This document shows, in pieces, positions 8,674-16,992 of a stretch of 64,000 nt of DNA; positions within the stretch are counted from its first letter, which is position 1; each line of letters starts with the position of its first letter. The notes beneath the pieces are model-generated. The model had not been told where the DNA came from and ran no database searches. It saw only the letters and a list, made by a program, of their open reading frames with translations. The position numbers and the translations under genes were made by a program. Location of the stretch: positions 124,001-188,000 of the forward strand of contig NZ_FQZF01000006.1 in the NCBI RefSeq assembly GCF_900141905.1. The letters run 5' to 3'. Source of the DNA: Muricoccus roseus. GTDB taxonomy: Bacteria > Pseudomonadota > Alphaproteobacteria > Acetobacterales > Acetobacteraceae.

Positions 8674-10182
8674 ATGCGCATCGCCATCGGCGGCTTCCTC
8701 CATGAAAGCCATTCCTTCGCCCCGGTGCCCACGGGGTGGAGGGACTTCGCGGAGCCGGGCGGCTGGCCGGCGCCGCAGCGCCCGGCCGGATTGCTGGAGG
8801 GGCTGCGCGGCACCGGCGTGCCGGCGGCTGGCGCGATCGAGGCCGGCGAGCGCAGCGGGCTGCGCCTCGCCCCCCTCTCCTGGGCCTTCGCCAACCCGGC
8901 GGGGCCGGTGACGGCCGAGGCCTTTGAGCGCGTCGCGGCCTGGATCGTCTCAGACCTCTCGGCCGCCATGGCGCAAGAGCCGCTGGACGGGATCTATCTC
9001 GACCTGCACGGGGCCATGGTGGCCGAAGCCTTCCCCGATGCGGAAGGCGAGCTTCTGCGCCGCGTGCGCGCGGTGGCCGGGCCGGACATGCCCATCACCT
9101 GCAGCCTCGACCCGCATTGCAACCTGACGGCCGCCATGGTCGAGCGCTCGGATGCGGTCTCGCCCTTCCGCACCTACCCGCATGTGGACATGAAGCAGGC
9201 CGGCGCCCGCGCCCTGCGGCTGCTGCTGGAGCGCATCCGGCGCGGCAGGCCCTTCGCGCGTGCCTACCGCCAGGTGGATTTCTGGCTGCCCATCACCAGC
9301 CAGTGCACGCTGGTGCCGCCGATGAGCGAGGTCTTCGCCGAGCGGGAGCGCATCGCGACGCGGCATGGCGTGGCCGAGCTCGCCTTCTGCTTCGGCTTTC
9401 CCTACGCGGATTTCCCGGGCTGCGGCATGGCGATCGCCGCCTATGCGGCTGACCAGGGGGCGGCGGATGCGGCGGCGGATGAGTTCCTCGCCCTGCTGAA
9501 CCGGCGGGAACGCGACTTCGCGGGGGAGATCCTGCCCGCCGCCCGGGCGGTGGCCGAGGCGATGAAGGTCCAGGCCTCGCGCCCCGTGGTGCTCGCGGAT
9601 ACGCAGGACAATCCGGGCGGCGGCGGCCATGGGGACACGACAGGCCTGCTGGCGGAGCTGGTGCGCCAGGGCGCGCGCCAGGCGGTGGTCGGCTCCATCA
9701 ACGATGCCGAGAGCGCGGCCGCCTGCCACAAGGCCGGGGAGGGGGCGACGCTCTCCCTTCGCCTCGGGGGCAAGAGCGACGGCGCGCCGCTGGATGTCAC
9801 CGCGCGTGTGCTGCGGCTTTCCAACGGGCGGTTCACCTGCACGGGCGCCATGGCGGGCGGCAACCCGGCCGATCTCGGACCATCCGCACTCATCGCCATC
9901 GGCGGCGTGAAGGTGATCATCACCAGCCGCAAGATGCAGGCCTATGACCTCGCCCTGTTCCGGCATATCGGCGTGGAGCCGGCGCAGGAGCGGATCGTCG
10001 CCGTGAAGTCCTCCGTCCATTTCCGCGCCGATTTCCAGCCCATCGCTGAGCGGGTGCTGGTGGTGGCCGCGCCAGGGCCGGTGGTGGCCGATCCGGCGAC
10101 GCTGCCCTTCCGCAACCTGCGCCCGGGTTTGCGCCTTCGTCCCGGGGCGAACGACGTCTTCGCCCCGGCTTCGAGAGGATAG
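8674..10182 (+). CDS. M81 family metallopeptidase, MlrC-like
   Basis: 502 residues from ATG at 8674, two bases after the upstream stop. The N-terminal domain begins 'MRIAIGGFLHESHSFAPVPT' and holds 'LDPHCNLT' and 'RTYPHVDM', matching the zinc ligands known from microcystinase C. The C-terminal MlrC domain starts at 'VLADTQDNPGGGGHGDTTG'. MlrC from sphingomonads opens linear microcystin fragments, but most homologues occur in non-degraders and their substrates are unknown. Its place after two M20 amidohydrolases suggests it acts on the same class of amide or small peptide. Confidence 0.88.
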   Translation: MRIAIGGFLHESHSFAPVPTGWRDFAEPGGWPAPQRPAGLLEGLRGTGVPAAGAIEAGERSGLRLAPLSWAFANPAGPVTAEAFERVAAWIVSDLSAAMAQEPLDGIYLDLHGAMVAEAFPDAEGELLRRVRAVAGPDMPITCSLDPHCNLTAAMVERSDAVSPFRTYPHVDMKQAGARALRLLLERIRRGRPFARAYRQVDFWLPITSQCTLVPPMSEVFAERERIATRHGVAELAFCFGFPYADFPGCGMAIAAYAADQGAADAAADEFLALLNRRERDFAGEILPAARAVAEAMKVQASRPVVLADTQDNPGGGGHGDTTGLLAELVRQGARQAVVGSINDAESAAACHKAGEGATLSLRLGGKSDGAPLDVTARVLRLSNGRFTCTGAMAGGNPADLGPSALIAIGGVKVIITSRKMQAYDLALFRHIGVEPAQERIVAVKSSVHFRADFQPIAERVLVVAAPGPVVADPATLPFRNLRPGLRLRPGANDVFAPASRG

Positions 10183-10192
10183 GGAGGAGCGG

Positions 10193-10585
10193 ATGTTCAG
10201 CCATGTGATGGTGGGCGCGCGCGACCTGGAGGCGATGGCGCGCTTCTATGATGCCGTGCTGCTGCCCCTGGGCCTCGAGCGCGGGCCGGATTCGACGGCC
10301 GGGCCGAAAGGCATCTGCTACCGCGCGCCGGGCACGCGGCACCCCACCTTCGATGTGCAGCAACCCTTCAACGGCGAGTCGGCGCATCCCGGCAATGGCT
10401 GCATGGTCGCGTTCTTCGCCCCCAGCCGGGCGGCGGTGGATGCGGCCCATCAAGCGGCCCTGGCCCATGGCGGCACGGATGAGGGCGCGCCCGGGATTCG
10501 GGAGCGCTACGCCTCCGACTACTACGGCGCCTATGTGCGGGACCCGGAGGGCAACAAGCTGCACGTCGTCCACCGCGGCGGATGA
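10193..10585 (+). CDS. VOC family protein (glyoxalase/dioxygenase fold)
   Basis: 130 residues, preceded by a strong AGGGAGGAG ribosome site. It has the vicinal-oxygen-chelate pattern: 'MFSHVMVGARDLEAMARFYD' at the N-terminus and 'YYGAYVRDPEGNKLHVVH' at the C-terminus, the typical paired beta-alpha-beta-beta-beta units. Such single-domain proteins are glyoxalase I-like isomerases, resistance proteins or dioxygenases. Nothing here identifies the substrate. It is fourth in the amidohydrolase operon and its stop overlaps the acetyltransferase start (ATGA). Confidence 0.85.
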   Translation: MFSHVMVGARDLEAMARFYDAVLLPLGLERGPDSTAGPKGICYRAPGTRHPTFDVQQPFNGESAHPGNGCMVAFFAPSRAAVDAAHQAALAHGGTDEGAPGIRERYASDYYGAYVRDPEGNKLHVVHRGG

Positions 10586-11013
10586 GCACGCGCATCGAGC
10601 GCGTCGCCGCCCTGCCACCCGGCTTCCCCACGCTGCGTGACGCCGCCCTCGCCGAGGGCTGGCGGATGCTGCGCGTGCTGGAGGAGGATTGGACGAGCGG
10701 CGTGCTGCGCTTCGATGGGCCGGGCGAGGGGATGTTCGCCGCCTGGCGGGGCAACAGCCTCGCCGGCATGGTCGGGCTCAGCCGCGACCCCTATGCGGAG
10801 GAGCCCGGTGTCGCGCGCCTGCGCCGGCTCTACGTGGCGCCCGCGCATCGCGGGCGCGGCATCGGCCGGGCGCTAGTGGAGGCCGCGGCGGCGGAGGCCC
10901 ATGGGTTCCATACCCTCCGCGTCCGCTCACCGGCGGCCGCCCGGCGATTCTACGAGGCCTGCGGCTTTCTGCCGGCGGTGCTGCGGTCGGCGACCCATAT
11001 GCGGCCGCTCTGA
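10582..11013 (+). CDS. GNAT family N-acetyltransferase
   Basis: 143 residues. The acetyl-CoA binding motif is clear: 'RLRRLYVAPAHRGRGIGRAL', with the R/Q-x-x-G-x-G/A turn (RGRGIG). The C-terminal 'RRFYEACGF' is the usual tyrosine-containing end of the fold. GNAT proteins acetylate amines on small molecules or proteins in the cytoplasm. As the last gene of the operon it could modify an amine released by the upstream amidohydrolases, or protect the cell from it. That is inference only. Transcription probably ends in the structured repeat immediately downstream. Confidence 0.88.
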   Translation: MSTRIERVAALPPGFPTLRDAALAEGWRMLRVLEEDWTSGVLRFDGPGEGMFAAWRGNSLAGMVGLSRDPYAEEPGVARLRRLYVAPAHRGRGIGRALVEAAAAEAHGFHTLRVRSPAAARRFYEACGFLPAVLRSATHMRPL

Positions 11014-11034
11014 CCGATCGGGGTCGTTGTGTTG

Positions 11035-11272
11035 GAGGGCTCTGCCCTCCACCCGCCAAGGGCCTGAGGCCCTTGGAACCCCGTCTGACTGCCGTGGATG
11101 CCCCGGACTGAAGGGGACCCTGGCTGCGGGTGCCCTTCCTGCGTTTGCAGTCGCCTCGGGTCCACAGCCCGAGGCGCACCGTCAGCCGAATGACTCCAGC
11201 TCGAAGAAAAAGATGATGGTGAGGGGCTCGGGGAGAGGAAGAATTCCTTCTTCCTCTCCCCGGGACAGACCG
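11035..11272 (-). repeat. Structured intergenic repeat, copy 2 (inverted relative to copy 1)
   Basis: Reverse complement of the 3211-3448 element, aligned end to end by eye with scattered substitutions. The CCAAGGGCC/GGCCCTTGG stem at 11056-11076 is kept exactly while its loop differs. The CCTCGGG/CCCGAGG stem is at 11154-11174, and the GAATTC-centred stem at about 11229-11262. Like copy 1 it lies between two convergent genes (the GNAT gene and a minus-strand small gene). The open frames crossing both copies share peptide fragments only because the DNA is repeated, and are not considered genes. Confidence 0.8.
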
Positions 11273-11301
11273 CCAGCGCAGAACAAGGCCCCGCGACGGG
11301 A

Positions 11302-11559
11302 TCACATCCGGGCAGCGGTGGCTCCAAGCGTGCGAACGGCCTCGCGCGCCGTATCCACCTCGCGCCCGGTGGCGGCGAGCTGGCGTTGCCAGCCGTGAAC
11401 GCTGGCCTGCAGACGCTGCGTGCTGTCCCGCAGGCTGTAGAGGCTTTCGCGGAAGGCGTTGATCGCGCCCCGCTGCTCCTCCTGGGCGATGGCGAGGAGG
11501 CGCAGGGCGGATTGCAGCCGGTCCTGCGGATCACGGGTGAGGGGAAGGATCTCGGCCAT
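11302..11559 (-). CDS. Hypothetical small coiled-coil protein
   Basis: 85 residues from ATG at 11559; a longer GTG start at 11616 would run into the likely promoter. Almost the whole chain is predicted by eye to be helical with heptad-like spacing ('RLQSALRLLAIAQEEQRGAI', 'LRDSTQRLQASVHGWQRQL'), with no signal peptide, no cysteines and no membrane segment. I do not recognise a family. A 20-bp perfect palindrome lies about 86 bp upstream of the start and could be its operator. The gene could encode a small structural or regulatory protein. Confidence 0.6.
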   Translation of the reverse strand: MAEILPLTRDPQDRLQSALRLLAIAQEEQRGAINAFRESLYSLRDSTQRLQASVHGWQRQLAATGREVDTAREAVRTLGATAARM

Positions 11560-11644
11560 GGGCTTCGCTCTCGCAAAAGATGACTGAAGGCTTAACGCCG
11601 CGCGTGGGAGCCGCACATCTTCAAACTGCGTTAACGAAGTTCAA

Positions 11645-11664
11645 TTCTGACCGCGCGGTCAGAA
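11645..11664. promoter_or_regulatory. Perfect 20-bp palindrome, candidate operator
   Basis: TTCTGACCGCGCGGTCAGAA is an exact inverted repeat with no spacer, of the size and form bound by TetR-type dimers. It sits just upstream of a possible minus-strand -35 (TTGAAC, 11639-11644) for the small coiled-coil gene, and just downstream of the terminator of the glucan synthase gene. It could also fold as an RNA hairpin. Confidence 0.5.
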
Positions 11665-11667
11665 CGG

Positions 11668-11699
11668 AAAACGGCCCGCGGGATCTCTCCCGCGGGCCG
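11668..11699 (-). terminator. Rho-independent terminator of the GH17-GT2 gene
   Basis: On the minus strand a 12-bp stem CGGCCCGCGGGA / TCCCGCGGGCCG with a four-base loop is followed at once by TTTTCC. It lies about 20 bp after the glucan synthase stop codon. Stem, loop and T-run together make it the clearest intrinsic terminator in the window. Confidence 0.8.
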
Positions 11700-11719
11700 C
11701 TTCATGGGCCGGTCCTGTC

Positions 11720-14518
11720 CTAGTTCACCTCGGTCCGTGCCACCGCCTGGCCGGCGGAGGACGGGGCCGAGACCGCGCCCGGCAGTGCCGCCGTCCGCTC
11801 GGCGGGCACGGCCGCGATCAGGGCCATGGAGACGGCGGCGAGATACGGGACGGACTGCACCAGCAGGATCACGGTCCAGAGGATCGCCTCCCAGGTGCCG
11901 CCCCGATGCGCGAGCGTGATGCCGGCGGCCGCAAGCCAGAGGAGGAGCATGAACACCAGCTCCTGCCGCGCCGTCATCAGCCCCTGAACCAGGGCGGGCG
12001 CGTTTTCCATCTTCGGCGTGCGGGCGAAGTGGGCCCGCCGCTTGAAGAAGCCCTGCCACACCGCCTTGCCGATGGTGTGGGACAGCGCCAGCCCGCCCAG
12101 GGCCGCGCCCAGCCGATCCCAGGCGCCGCAGGAGACGCGAGCGCGGTAGAGCAGCCAAATCTGGGCGAACTTGAAGGCGAAGAGCCCGATGCTCGGGATC
12201 ATGAAGAGAGTGATCGGGAACTCGTCCGACAGGCCCAGCGAGACGAGGGCGGTGCGCAGCCCCTCGGTCGCGATGCTCAGGCCGAAGAGGTCGACCGTGG
12301 GATAGAGGCGCGTGAGCGGGATGAGGGTGAGGCCCACGGACCAGATCAGGCCGCCGATGACGAAGGCGAGGCCCAGCGCATCGCCCACCCAGGGGAACCA
12401 GCCCATCACGAAGTGGAAGCGCTGGCCCTGGGTCAGGCTGCGGTCGAACGGGTTCAGCAGCGCCTTCCAGTGGTGCTTGACGATCTGCACCGCGCCGAAG
12501 GCCCAGCGGTGCCGCTGCTTGCGGTAGGCGGAGAAGTCGTCCGGCATCACGCCGCGGCCCATGGAGTCCGGGCAGTACACGGCCTCCCAGCCCTGGCGCA
12601 TCAGCTTCAGGCCCAGCTCGCTGTCCTCGCAGATGCACCACTCCGCCCAGCCGCCGGCATGCAGCAGCGCCGACCTGCGGATCAGCGTCATCGTGCCGTG
12701 CTGGATGATGGCGTTGCGCTCGTTGCGCGTGACCATGCCGGCCTTGAAGAAGCCCGCATACTCCCAGAACATCAGCCGCTTGAAGAGGCCCTGGTTGCCG
12801 TCGCGATAGTCCTGCGGGCTCTGGGTGAAGCCCACCTCAGGGCGGTCGAAGAAGGGCGCCATGCGCCGCAGCCAGTCCCGCCGGACGATGTAGTCGCTGT
12901 CGATCACGCCCACGATCTCGGCGTCCGGCGCCGTCTCGCGCAGGGCGAAGTTCAAGGCGCCGCCCTTGAAGCCCGGCCACTTGCCGAGATGGAAGAAGCG
13001 GAACCGGCTGCCGAGGCGGGCGCAATGCTCGGCCACCGGCTCCCACAGGGCGGGGTCGGTGGTGTTGTTGTCCACCACCAGCACCTCGAAGTCCGGATAG
13101 TCCAGTTCGGCCAGGGCATCGAGCGTCTCGCGCACCATCTGCGGCGGCTCGTTGCAGATCGGCAGGTGGATCGAAACCTTGGGCAGGGCTGCGCCATCGG
13201 AGGCGGGCAGGGCGGGCCAGCGGCGCTTGGAAACCCGGCCAAACAGCGTCTCGGCCAGTTCGAAGCCGTCCGAGAGCAGCAGCGCCAGCAGCAGGACCTG
13301 CCCCGCCACCAGCAGGGACCAGACCACGCCGGCGGTGGTGGACATGTAGGTCTCGCTCATCGCCAGCACCACGCAGGTGCCCAGCGCGACGAAGCCCTGG
13401 GAGAGCACGGCCAGCATCAGCTTGCCCTGCCAGCGGATGTCCGGCCGACGGGCGAGGAAGAAGAAGGCGGCGAGGAAGGCGATGAGGCTCGCGCCCAGGG
13501 CCCAGCCCAGCCAGCCCGGCGTCTCCTGCACGGGGCCGGTCAGCGGCCACTTCTGGTGGCGGTCGAGGTCATACATGCCCCAATGGCCGGCCGCGCGGCC
13601 TTCGAAGGAGACCTTCCAGGGCTGGTCGAAGGCTTCCATCACGAAGTAGTCGAGCCCGCGCTGCTCGGCGATGTTGAAGAAGCTGCGCAGGAACAGCGCC
13701 TGGTTCACGCGGGTGGCGCGGGCGGCGCCCTGGGCCACGCCGTCGGACGGCCAGCCCACCTCGCCGATCACGATCCTCTTGCCGGGGAAGCGCGCCTGCA
13801 CGGCGTCGTACTTCTCCATGATGAAGCGCAGCGCGTCGTCGATCGGTAGCCCCTCCCAATAGGGGAGGAGGTGGATGGTGATGTAGTCCACCGCATTGCC
13901 CAGCTCGGGATGGTCCATCCACACATGCCAGGGCTCGGCCGTGGAGACGGGCTGGCGCACCTGGCGGCGCACCTGCTCGATATAGCCGACCATCTGGGCG
14001 GGGGTGACGTCGCCGCGCAGCACGGCCTCGTTGCCGACCAGCACGCGCTCGACGTTCCGGCTCTCCCGCGCCACCTGCACCAGGCGGCGCAGCTCGGCCG
14101 CGTTGCGGTCCAGCCGCCGGTCCAGCCAGGAGCCGAGGGTGATCTTGAGGTCGAGCCCCGTGTTCCAGGCGATCTCGGGGATCCGCTCGATCCCGCCATG
14201 GGCCGCATAGGTGCGGATATGGCGCGTCATGGGCGCGACGCGGCGAAGGTCACCCTCGATCTGCTCCGGCGTGGGCCAGTTGCTCCCCTCCGCGCTCTGC
14301 CCGCGCTGGTAGGGGGCGAAGGCGAGGCCGTTCACCTGGCCCCGGAAGTCCGGCATGGCGACCGGCCGGTTGAGGGCCCACCAGGCGCCCAGATGCGCCA
14401 GCGCGACCAGCACAAGCACGATGAGCGTGGTGCGGTGCCGGGCCAGCCCGGCAGGGCGCGCGGGGGTGGAAAGGGCTTCGGGACTACGGAAGGGGCGCGG
14501 TGCGGCGTGCGCGTTCAT
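11720..14518 (-). CDS. GH17-GT2 fusion, NdvB-type beta-glucan synthase
   Basis: 932 residues from ATG at 14518. After an N-terminal membrane anchor ('TTLIVLVLVALAHLGAWWAL') comes a GH17 domain of about 290 residues. Its acid/base Glu is in 'VLVGNEAVLRG' and its nucleophile Glu in 'IVIGEVGWPSDG'. Membrane helices then lead to a processive GT2 domain with 'VVDNNTTDPALW', the DxD-like 'GVIDSDYIVRRDW', 'TQSPQDYRDG' and the K/QxxRW motif as 'KQRHRW', followed by several more helices. In Pseudomonas and Bradyrhizobium homologues the GT2 part makes beta-1,3-glucan and the GH17 part transglycosylates or branches it, giving periplasmic or cyclic glucans. It is transcribed alone and closed by a strong terminator. 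Confidence 0.88.
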   Translation of the reverse strand: MNAHAAPRPFRSPEALSTPARPAGLARHRTTLIVLVLVALAHLGAWWALNRPVAMPDFRGQVNGLAFAPYQRGQSAEGSNWPTPEQIEGDLRRVAPMTRHIRTYAAHGGIERIPEIAWNTGLDLKITLGSWLDRRLDRNAAELRRLVQVARESRNVERVLVGNEAVLRGDVTPAQMVGYIEQVRRQVRQPVSTAEPWHVWMDHPELGNAVDYITIHLLPYWEGLPIDDALRFIMEKYDAVQARFPGKRIVIGEVGWPSDGVAQGAARATRVNQALFLRSFFNIAEQRGLDYFVMEAFDQPWKVSFEGRAAGHWGMYDLDRHQKWPLTGPVQETPGWLGWALGASLIAFLAAFFFLARRPDIRWQGKLMLAVLSQGFVALGTCVVLAMSETYMSTTAGVVWSLLVAGQVLLLALLLSDGFELAETLFGRVSKRRWPALPASDGAALPKVSIHLPICNEPPQMVRETLDALAELDYPDFEVLVVDNNTTDPALWEPVAEHCARLGSRFRFFHLGKWPGFKGGALNFALRETAPDAEIVGVIDSDYIVRRDWLRRMAPFFDRPEVGFTQSPQDYRDGNQGLFKRLMFWEYAGFFKAGMVTRNERNAIIQHGTMTLIRRSALLHAGGWAEWCICEDSELGLKLMRQGWEAVYCPDSMGRGVMPDDFSAYRKQRHRWAFGAVQIVKHHWKALLNPFDRSLTQGQRFHFVMGWFPWVGDALGLAFVIGGLIWSVGLTLIPLTRLYPTVDLFGLSIATEGLRTALVSLGLSDEFPITLFMIPSIGLFAFKFAQIWLLYRARVSCGAWDRLGAALGGLALSHTIGKAVWQGFFKRRAHFARTPKMENAPALVQGLMTARQELVFMLLLWLAAAGITLAHRGGTWEAILWTVILLVQSVPYLAAVSMALIAAVPAERTAALPGAVSAPSSAGQAVARTEVN

Positions 14519-14824
14519 CGCGTGGAGGGCTCCGGCGCCGGGCCCGGACCACCGCCCGGCCGATCCGGGCTGACATGGTCTGGGCGCCATCTGCGCTCAA
14601 TGCCATCAACCCCCCTGGCTGCGGCGCCCTTCCGGCCCAATCTGGGCAAGATTGCGGCGCAACAAAAATGCCGGGCCATTCACGGCGCCCTCCTCGGGCC
14701 CTCCCTGGGCTCTCCTGGGCTTAGGCAGAGGGACCGCCGGGCCCTATGATGTGCCCGCCCGAACCCCCCAGGGGTCGGACAGCCCGACCCCGAGGGGTCA
14801 GACAGAAGGATCCTCCTCCGCACC
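14519..14824. other. Divergent intergenic region between the glucan synthase and CorC-like genes
   Basis: 306 bp without a credible gene, which must hold both divergent promoters. The only structure seen is close to the CorC-like gene: GGGGTCGG/CCGACCCC as an inverted repeat at 14771-14791, with a related 14-bp direct repeat pair (AGGGGTCGGACAG and AGGGGTCAGACAG) at 14770-14805. No known riboswitch pattern was recognised. Confidence 0.6.
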
Positions 14825-16129
14825 ATGTCGGCACTGCTGGAAATCGGCATCATCATCCTGCTGGTGCTGCTGAACGGCGTCTTCGCCATGAGCGAGCTGG
14901 CCATCGTCTCCTCCCGGCGGGCCCGCCTCTCGGCCATGGAAAAGGCCGGCTCGGCCGGGGCGCGGGCGGCGCTCGCCCTCGCCGATGACCCGCAGCGCTT
15001 CCTGCCCACGGTGCAGGTGGGCATCACCCTTGTGGGGGTGGTGGCCGGCACCTTCGGCGGCGCGCGGCTCTCCGCCACCCTCGGCCCGGTCCTCGAGTCG
15101 ATTCCAGGCATGGCGCCCTATGGCAACGAGGCGGCGCTCTTCCTCGTGGTCGTGCTGATCACCTACCTGTCCCTCATCCTGGGGGAGCTGGTGCCGAAGC
15201 AGCTGGCCCTGCGGAACCCGGAGCAGTTCGCCATCGTGGTGGCGCGGCCGATGCTGGCCCTGTCCCGCTTCTCCGCCCCGGTGGTCTGGCTGCTCTCCGG
15301 CTCCTCCGCCCTCGTCCTCCGCCTGCTGGGCGCCAGCCATCAGATCGAGCAGTCCGTGACGGAAGAGGAGGTGAAGGCGGTGGTGGCCGAGGGCGCGGAG
15401 GCCGGGGCGCTGGAGACGGAGGAGCGGCACATGATCGAGCGCGTCCTCCGCCTCGCCGACAAGCCGGTTCGTGCCCTGATGACGCCGCGCACCGAGATCG
15501 CCTGGCTGGACCGCAACGCCACGCCCGAGGAGGTTTCGGAGAAGCTGAAGGGCGAGACGGTGAACCGCTTCATCGTGGCCGATGGCCGGGTGGACAATGT
15601 GGTGGGCGTCGCCGCCGCGAAGGACCTGCTGGACCAGGTCCTCTCGGGCCAGCCCCTCTCGGTCGCCGGCGTGCTCCGCCAGCCCATGGTCCTGCCGGAC
15701 AACCTCTCGGCGCTGGACGCGCTGGAACGCATCCGCCAGGACCCGCTCGGCCTCGCTCTGGTCATGGACGAATACGGCTCCTTCGAGGGCGTGGTCACGG
15801 CCTCGGACCTGCTGGAGGCGATCGTGGGCGAGCTCGGCGCCCCAGCCGTGCCGCTCGAATCCGGCCCGGCGGTGGAGCGGCACGATGGCAGCCTGCTGCT
15901 GGACGGGATGATGCCCAGCGACGAGCTGCGCGCCCGGCTGGACCTGCCGGTGCTGCCGCAGCCCGGCACCTACCATACGGTCGCCGGGCTGATGCTCGCC
16001 TTGCTGCGCCGCGTGCCGAAGGAGGGAGACCGGATCGTCTTCGGCGGCTGGCGGTTCGAGATCATCGACATGGACGGGCGCCGCGTGGACAAGGTGCTGG
16101 CGGCCAAGGACGAGACGGTTCCGGTCTGA
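14825..16129 (+). CDS. CNNM/CBS domain membrane protein (HlyC/CorC family)
   Basis: 434 residues. The N-terminal DUF21/CNNM membrane domain has about four helices (start 'EIGIIILLVLLNGVFAMSEL', then 'LFLVVVLITYLSLILGELVP'). Two CBS modules follow (around 'VRALMTPRTEIAWLD' and 'VLVMDEYGSFEGVVT'-like sequence) and a C-terminal CorC_HlyC domain. The family (YtfL/PaeA/CorC) is linked to export or tolerance of divalent cations and cadaverine, with CBS domains sensing nucleotides. It is monocistronic. An inverted and direct repeat in its leader may be regulatory. Confidence 0.9.
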   Translation: MSALLEIGIIILLVLLNGVFAMSELAIVSSRRARLSAMEKAGSAGARAALALADDPQRFLPTVQVGITLVGVVAGTFGGARLSATLGPVLESIPGMAPYGNEAALFLVVVLITYLSLILGELVPKQLALRNPEQFAIVVARPMLALSRFSAPVVWLLSGSSALVLRLLGASHQIEQSVTEEEVKAVVAEGAEAGALETEERHMIERVLRLADKPVRALMTPRTEIAWLDRNATPEEVSEKLKGETVNRFIVADGRVDNVVGVAAAKDLLDQVLSGQPLSVAGVLRQPMVLPDNLSALDALERIRQDPLGLALVMDEYGSFEGVVTASDLLEAIVGELGAPAVPLESGPAVERHDGSLLLDGMMPSDELRARLDLPVLPQPGTYHTVAGLMLALLRRVPKEGDRIVFGGWRFEIIDMDGRRVDKVLAAKDETVPV

Positions 16130-16145
16130 GGCCCGGCGGCGCGGC

Positions 16146-16988
16146 TCAGCCCTCGTCGGGGGCGATGAGCCGGGCCGTGCCGGACACGCGGATCGACTCC
16201 CCCGGCTTCCCGGTGATCGCGACCTTGAGGCGGCAGGGGACGCCCATGTCGTCGCCCTGCCGGATGTCGATCCCACCGCCATGCGGCCAGCCCAGGTCGC
16301 GGAGGTAGCCGCCGAGCGCCGCGGCGGCGGCCCCGGTCGCCGGGTCCTCGGCCACGCCGCCGGCCGCGAAAGCGTTGCGGACATGGAAGAGGCGCGGCGA
16401 CTCGGCATGGATCAGGGCGATGGTCACCAACCCCGCCGCCTCCATGAGGGCTCGGCCAGCCTCCAGCTCATACCTCATCGCCGCCAGCGGCCCGCGCTCA
16501 CGAAGGGCGAGAACAAGATGCCGCGCACCGGCCTCGGCCAGGGCAGGGGGGAGACACGGGTCGAGAGCCCCGGGCGTCAGCCCGAACAGCGCCAGGGCAT
16601 CGGCCACCAGCCCGGCTCCGGCGGGCGCGCTGCGGGTTTGCGGGGATTGGAGGGCTGCGCTCAGTCTGTCCCCCTCGCACCATCCCTCGACGGTGATCGC
16701 CCCGGCCGGGATCCGCAGGTGGTGGCGTCCGCTGCCCTGACGGAGCGCAAGGGCGGCACCGAGCGCGATGGTGGCATGGCCGCAGAAGGGCACCTCCATC
16801 CGGGGCGCGAAGTAGCGCACGCGCCAGGCCTCACCCTCCGGCGCGGCGAAGGCGGTCTCAGAATAGCCGACCTCCGCCGCGAGCGCCTGCATGGCGGCAG
16901 CCGGCGGCAGGGCGGGGGCGATCACCACCCCGGCCGGATTGCCGCCCCGCCCGCCGTCGGAAAAGGCCGCGATGCGCTGGACCCGCAC
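16146..16988 (-). CDS. PhzF family isomerase/epimerase
   Basis: 280 residues when started at GTG 16988, which gives the typical opening 'RVQRIAAFSDGGRGGNPAGV'. The longer TTG start at 17033 would overlap the upstream gene by 41 bp and is less likely. PhzF-fold features include 'GYSETAFAAPEG' (catalytic Glu region), 'RYFAPRMEVPFCGHATIALG' and 'EDPATGAAAAALGGYL'. Most non-phenazine members are of unknown substrate and have the diaminopimelate-epimerase fold. It ends 16 bp from the CorC-like gene. It is the last gene of the minus-strand run csaA-gpt-doxX-phzF. Confidence 0.85.
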   Translation of the reverse strand: MRVQRIAAFSDGGRGGNPAGVVIAPALPPAAAMQALAAEVGYSETAFAAPEGEAWRVRYFAPRMEVPFCGHATIALGAALALRQGSGRHHLRIPAGAITVEGWCEGDRLSAALQSPQTRSAPAGAGLVADALALFGLTPGALDPCLPPALAEAGARHLVLALRERGPLAAMRYELEAGRALMEAAGLVTIALIHAESPRLFHVRNAFAAGGVAEDPATGAAAAALGGYLRDLGWPHGGGIDIRQGDDMGVPCRLKVAITGKPGESIRVSGTARLIAPDEG

Positions 16989-16992
16989 GCGT

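Noticed and set aside
14519-14824. Metal-responsive riboswitch in the CorC-like leader
   Set aside because: Only one short hairpin and a direct repeat are seen; the multi-helix layout of known Mg or Mn switches is not recognisable.
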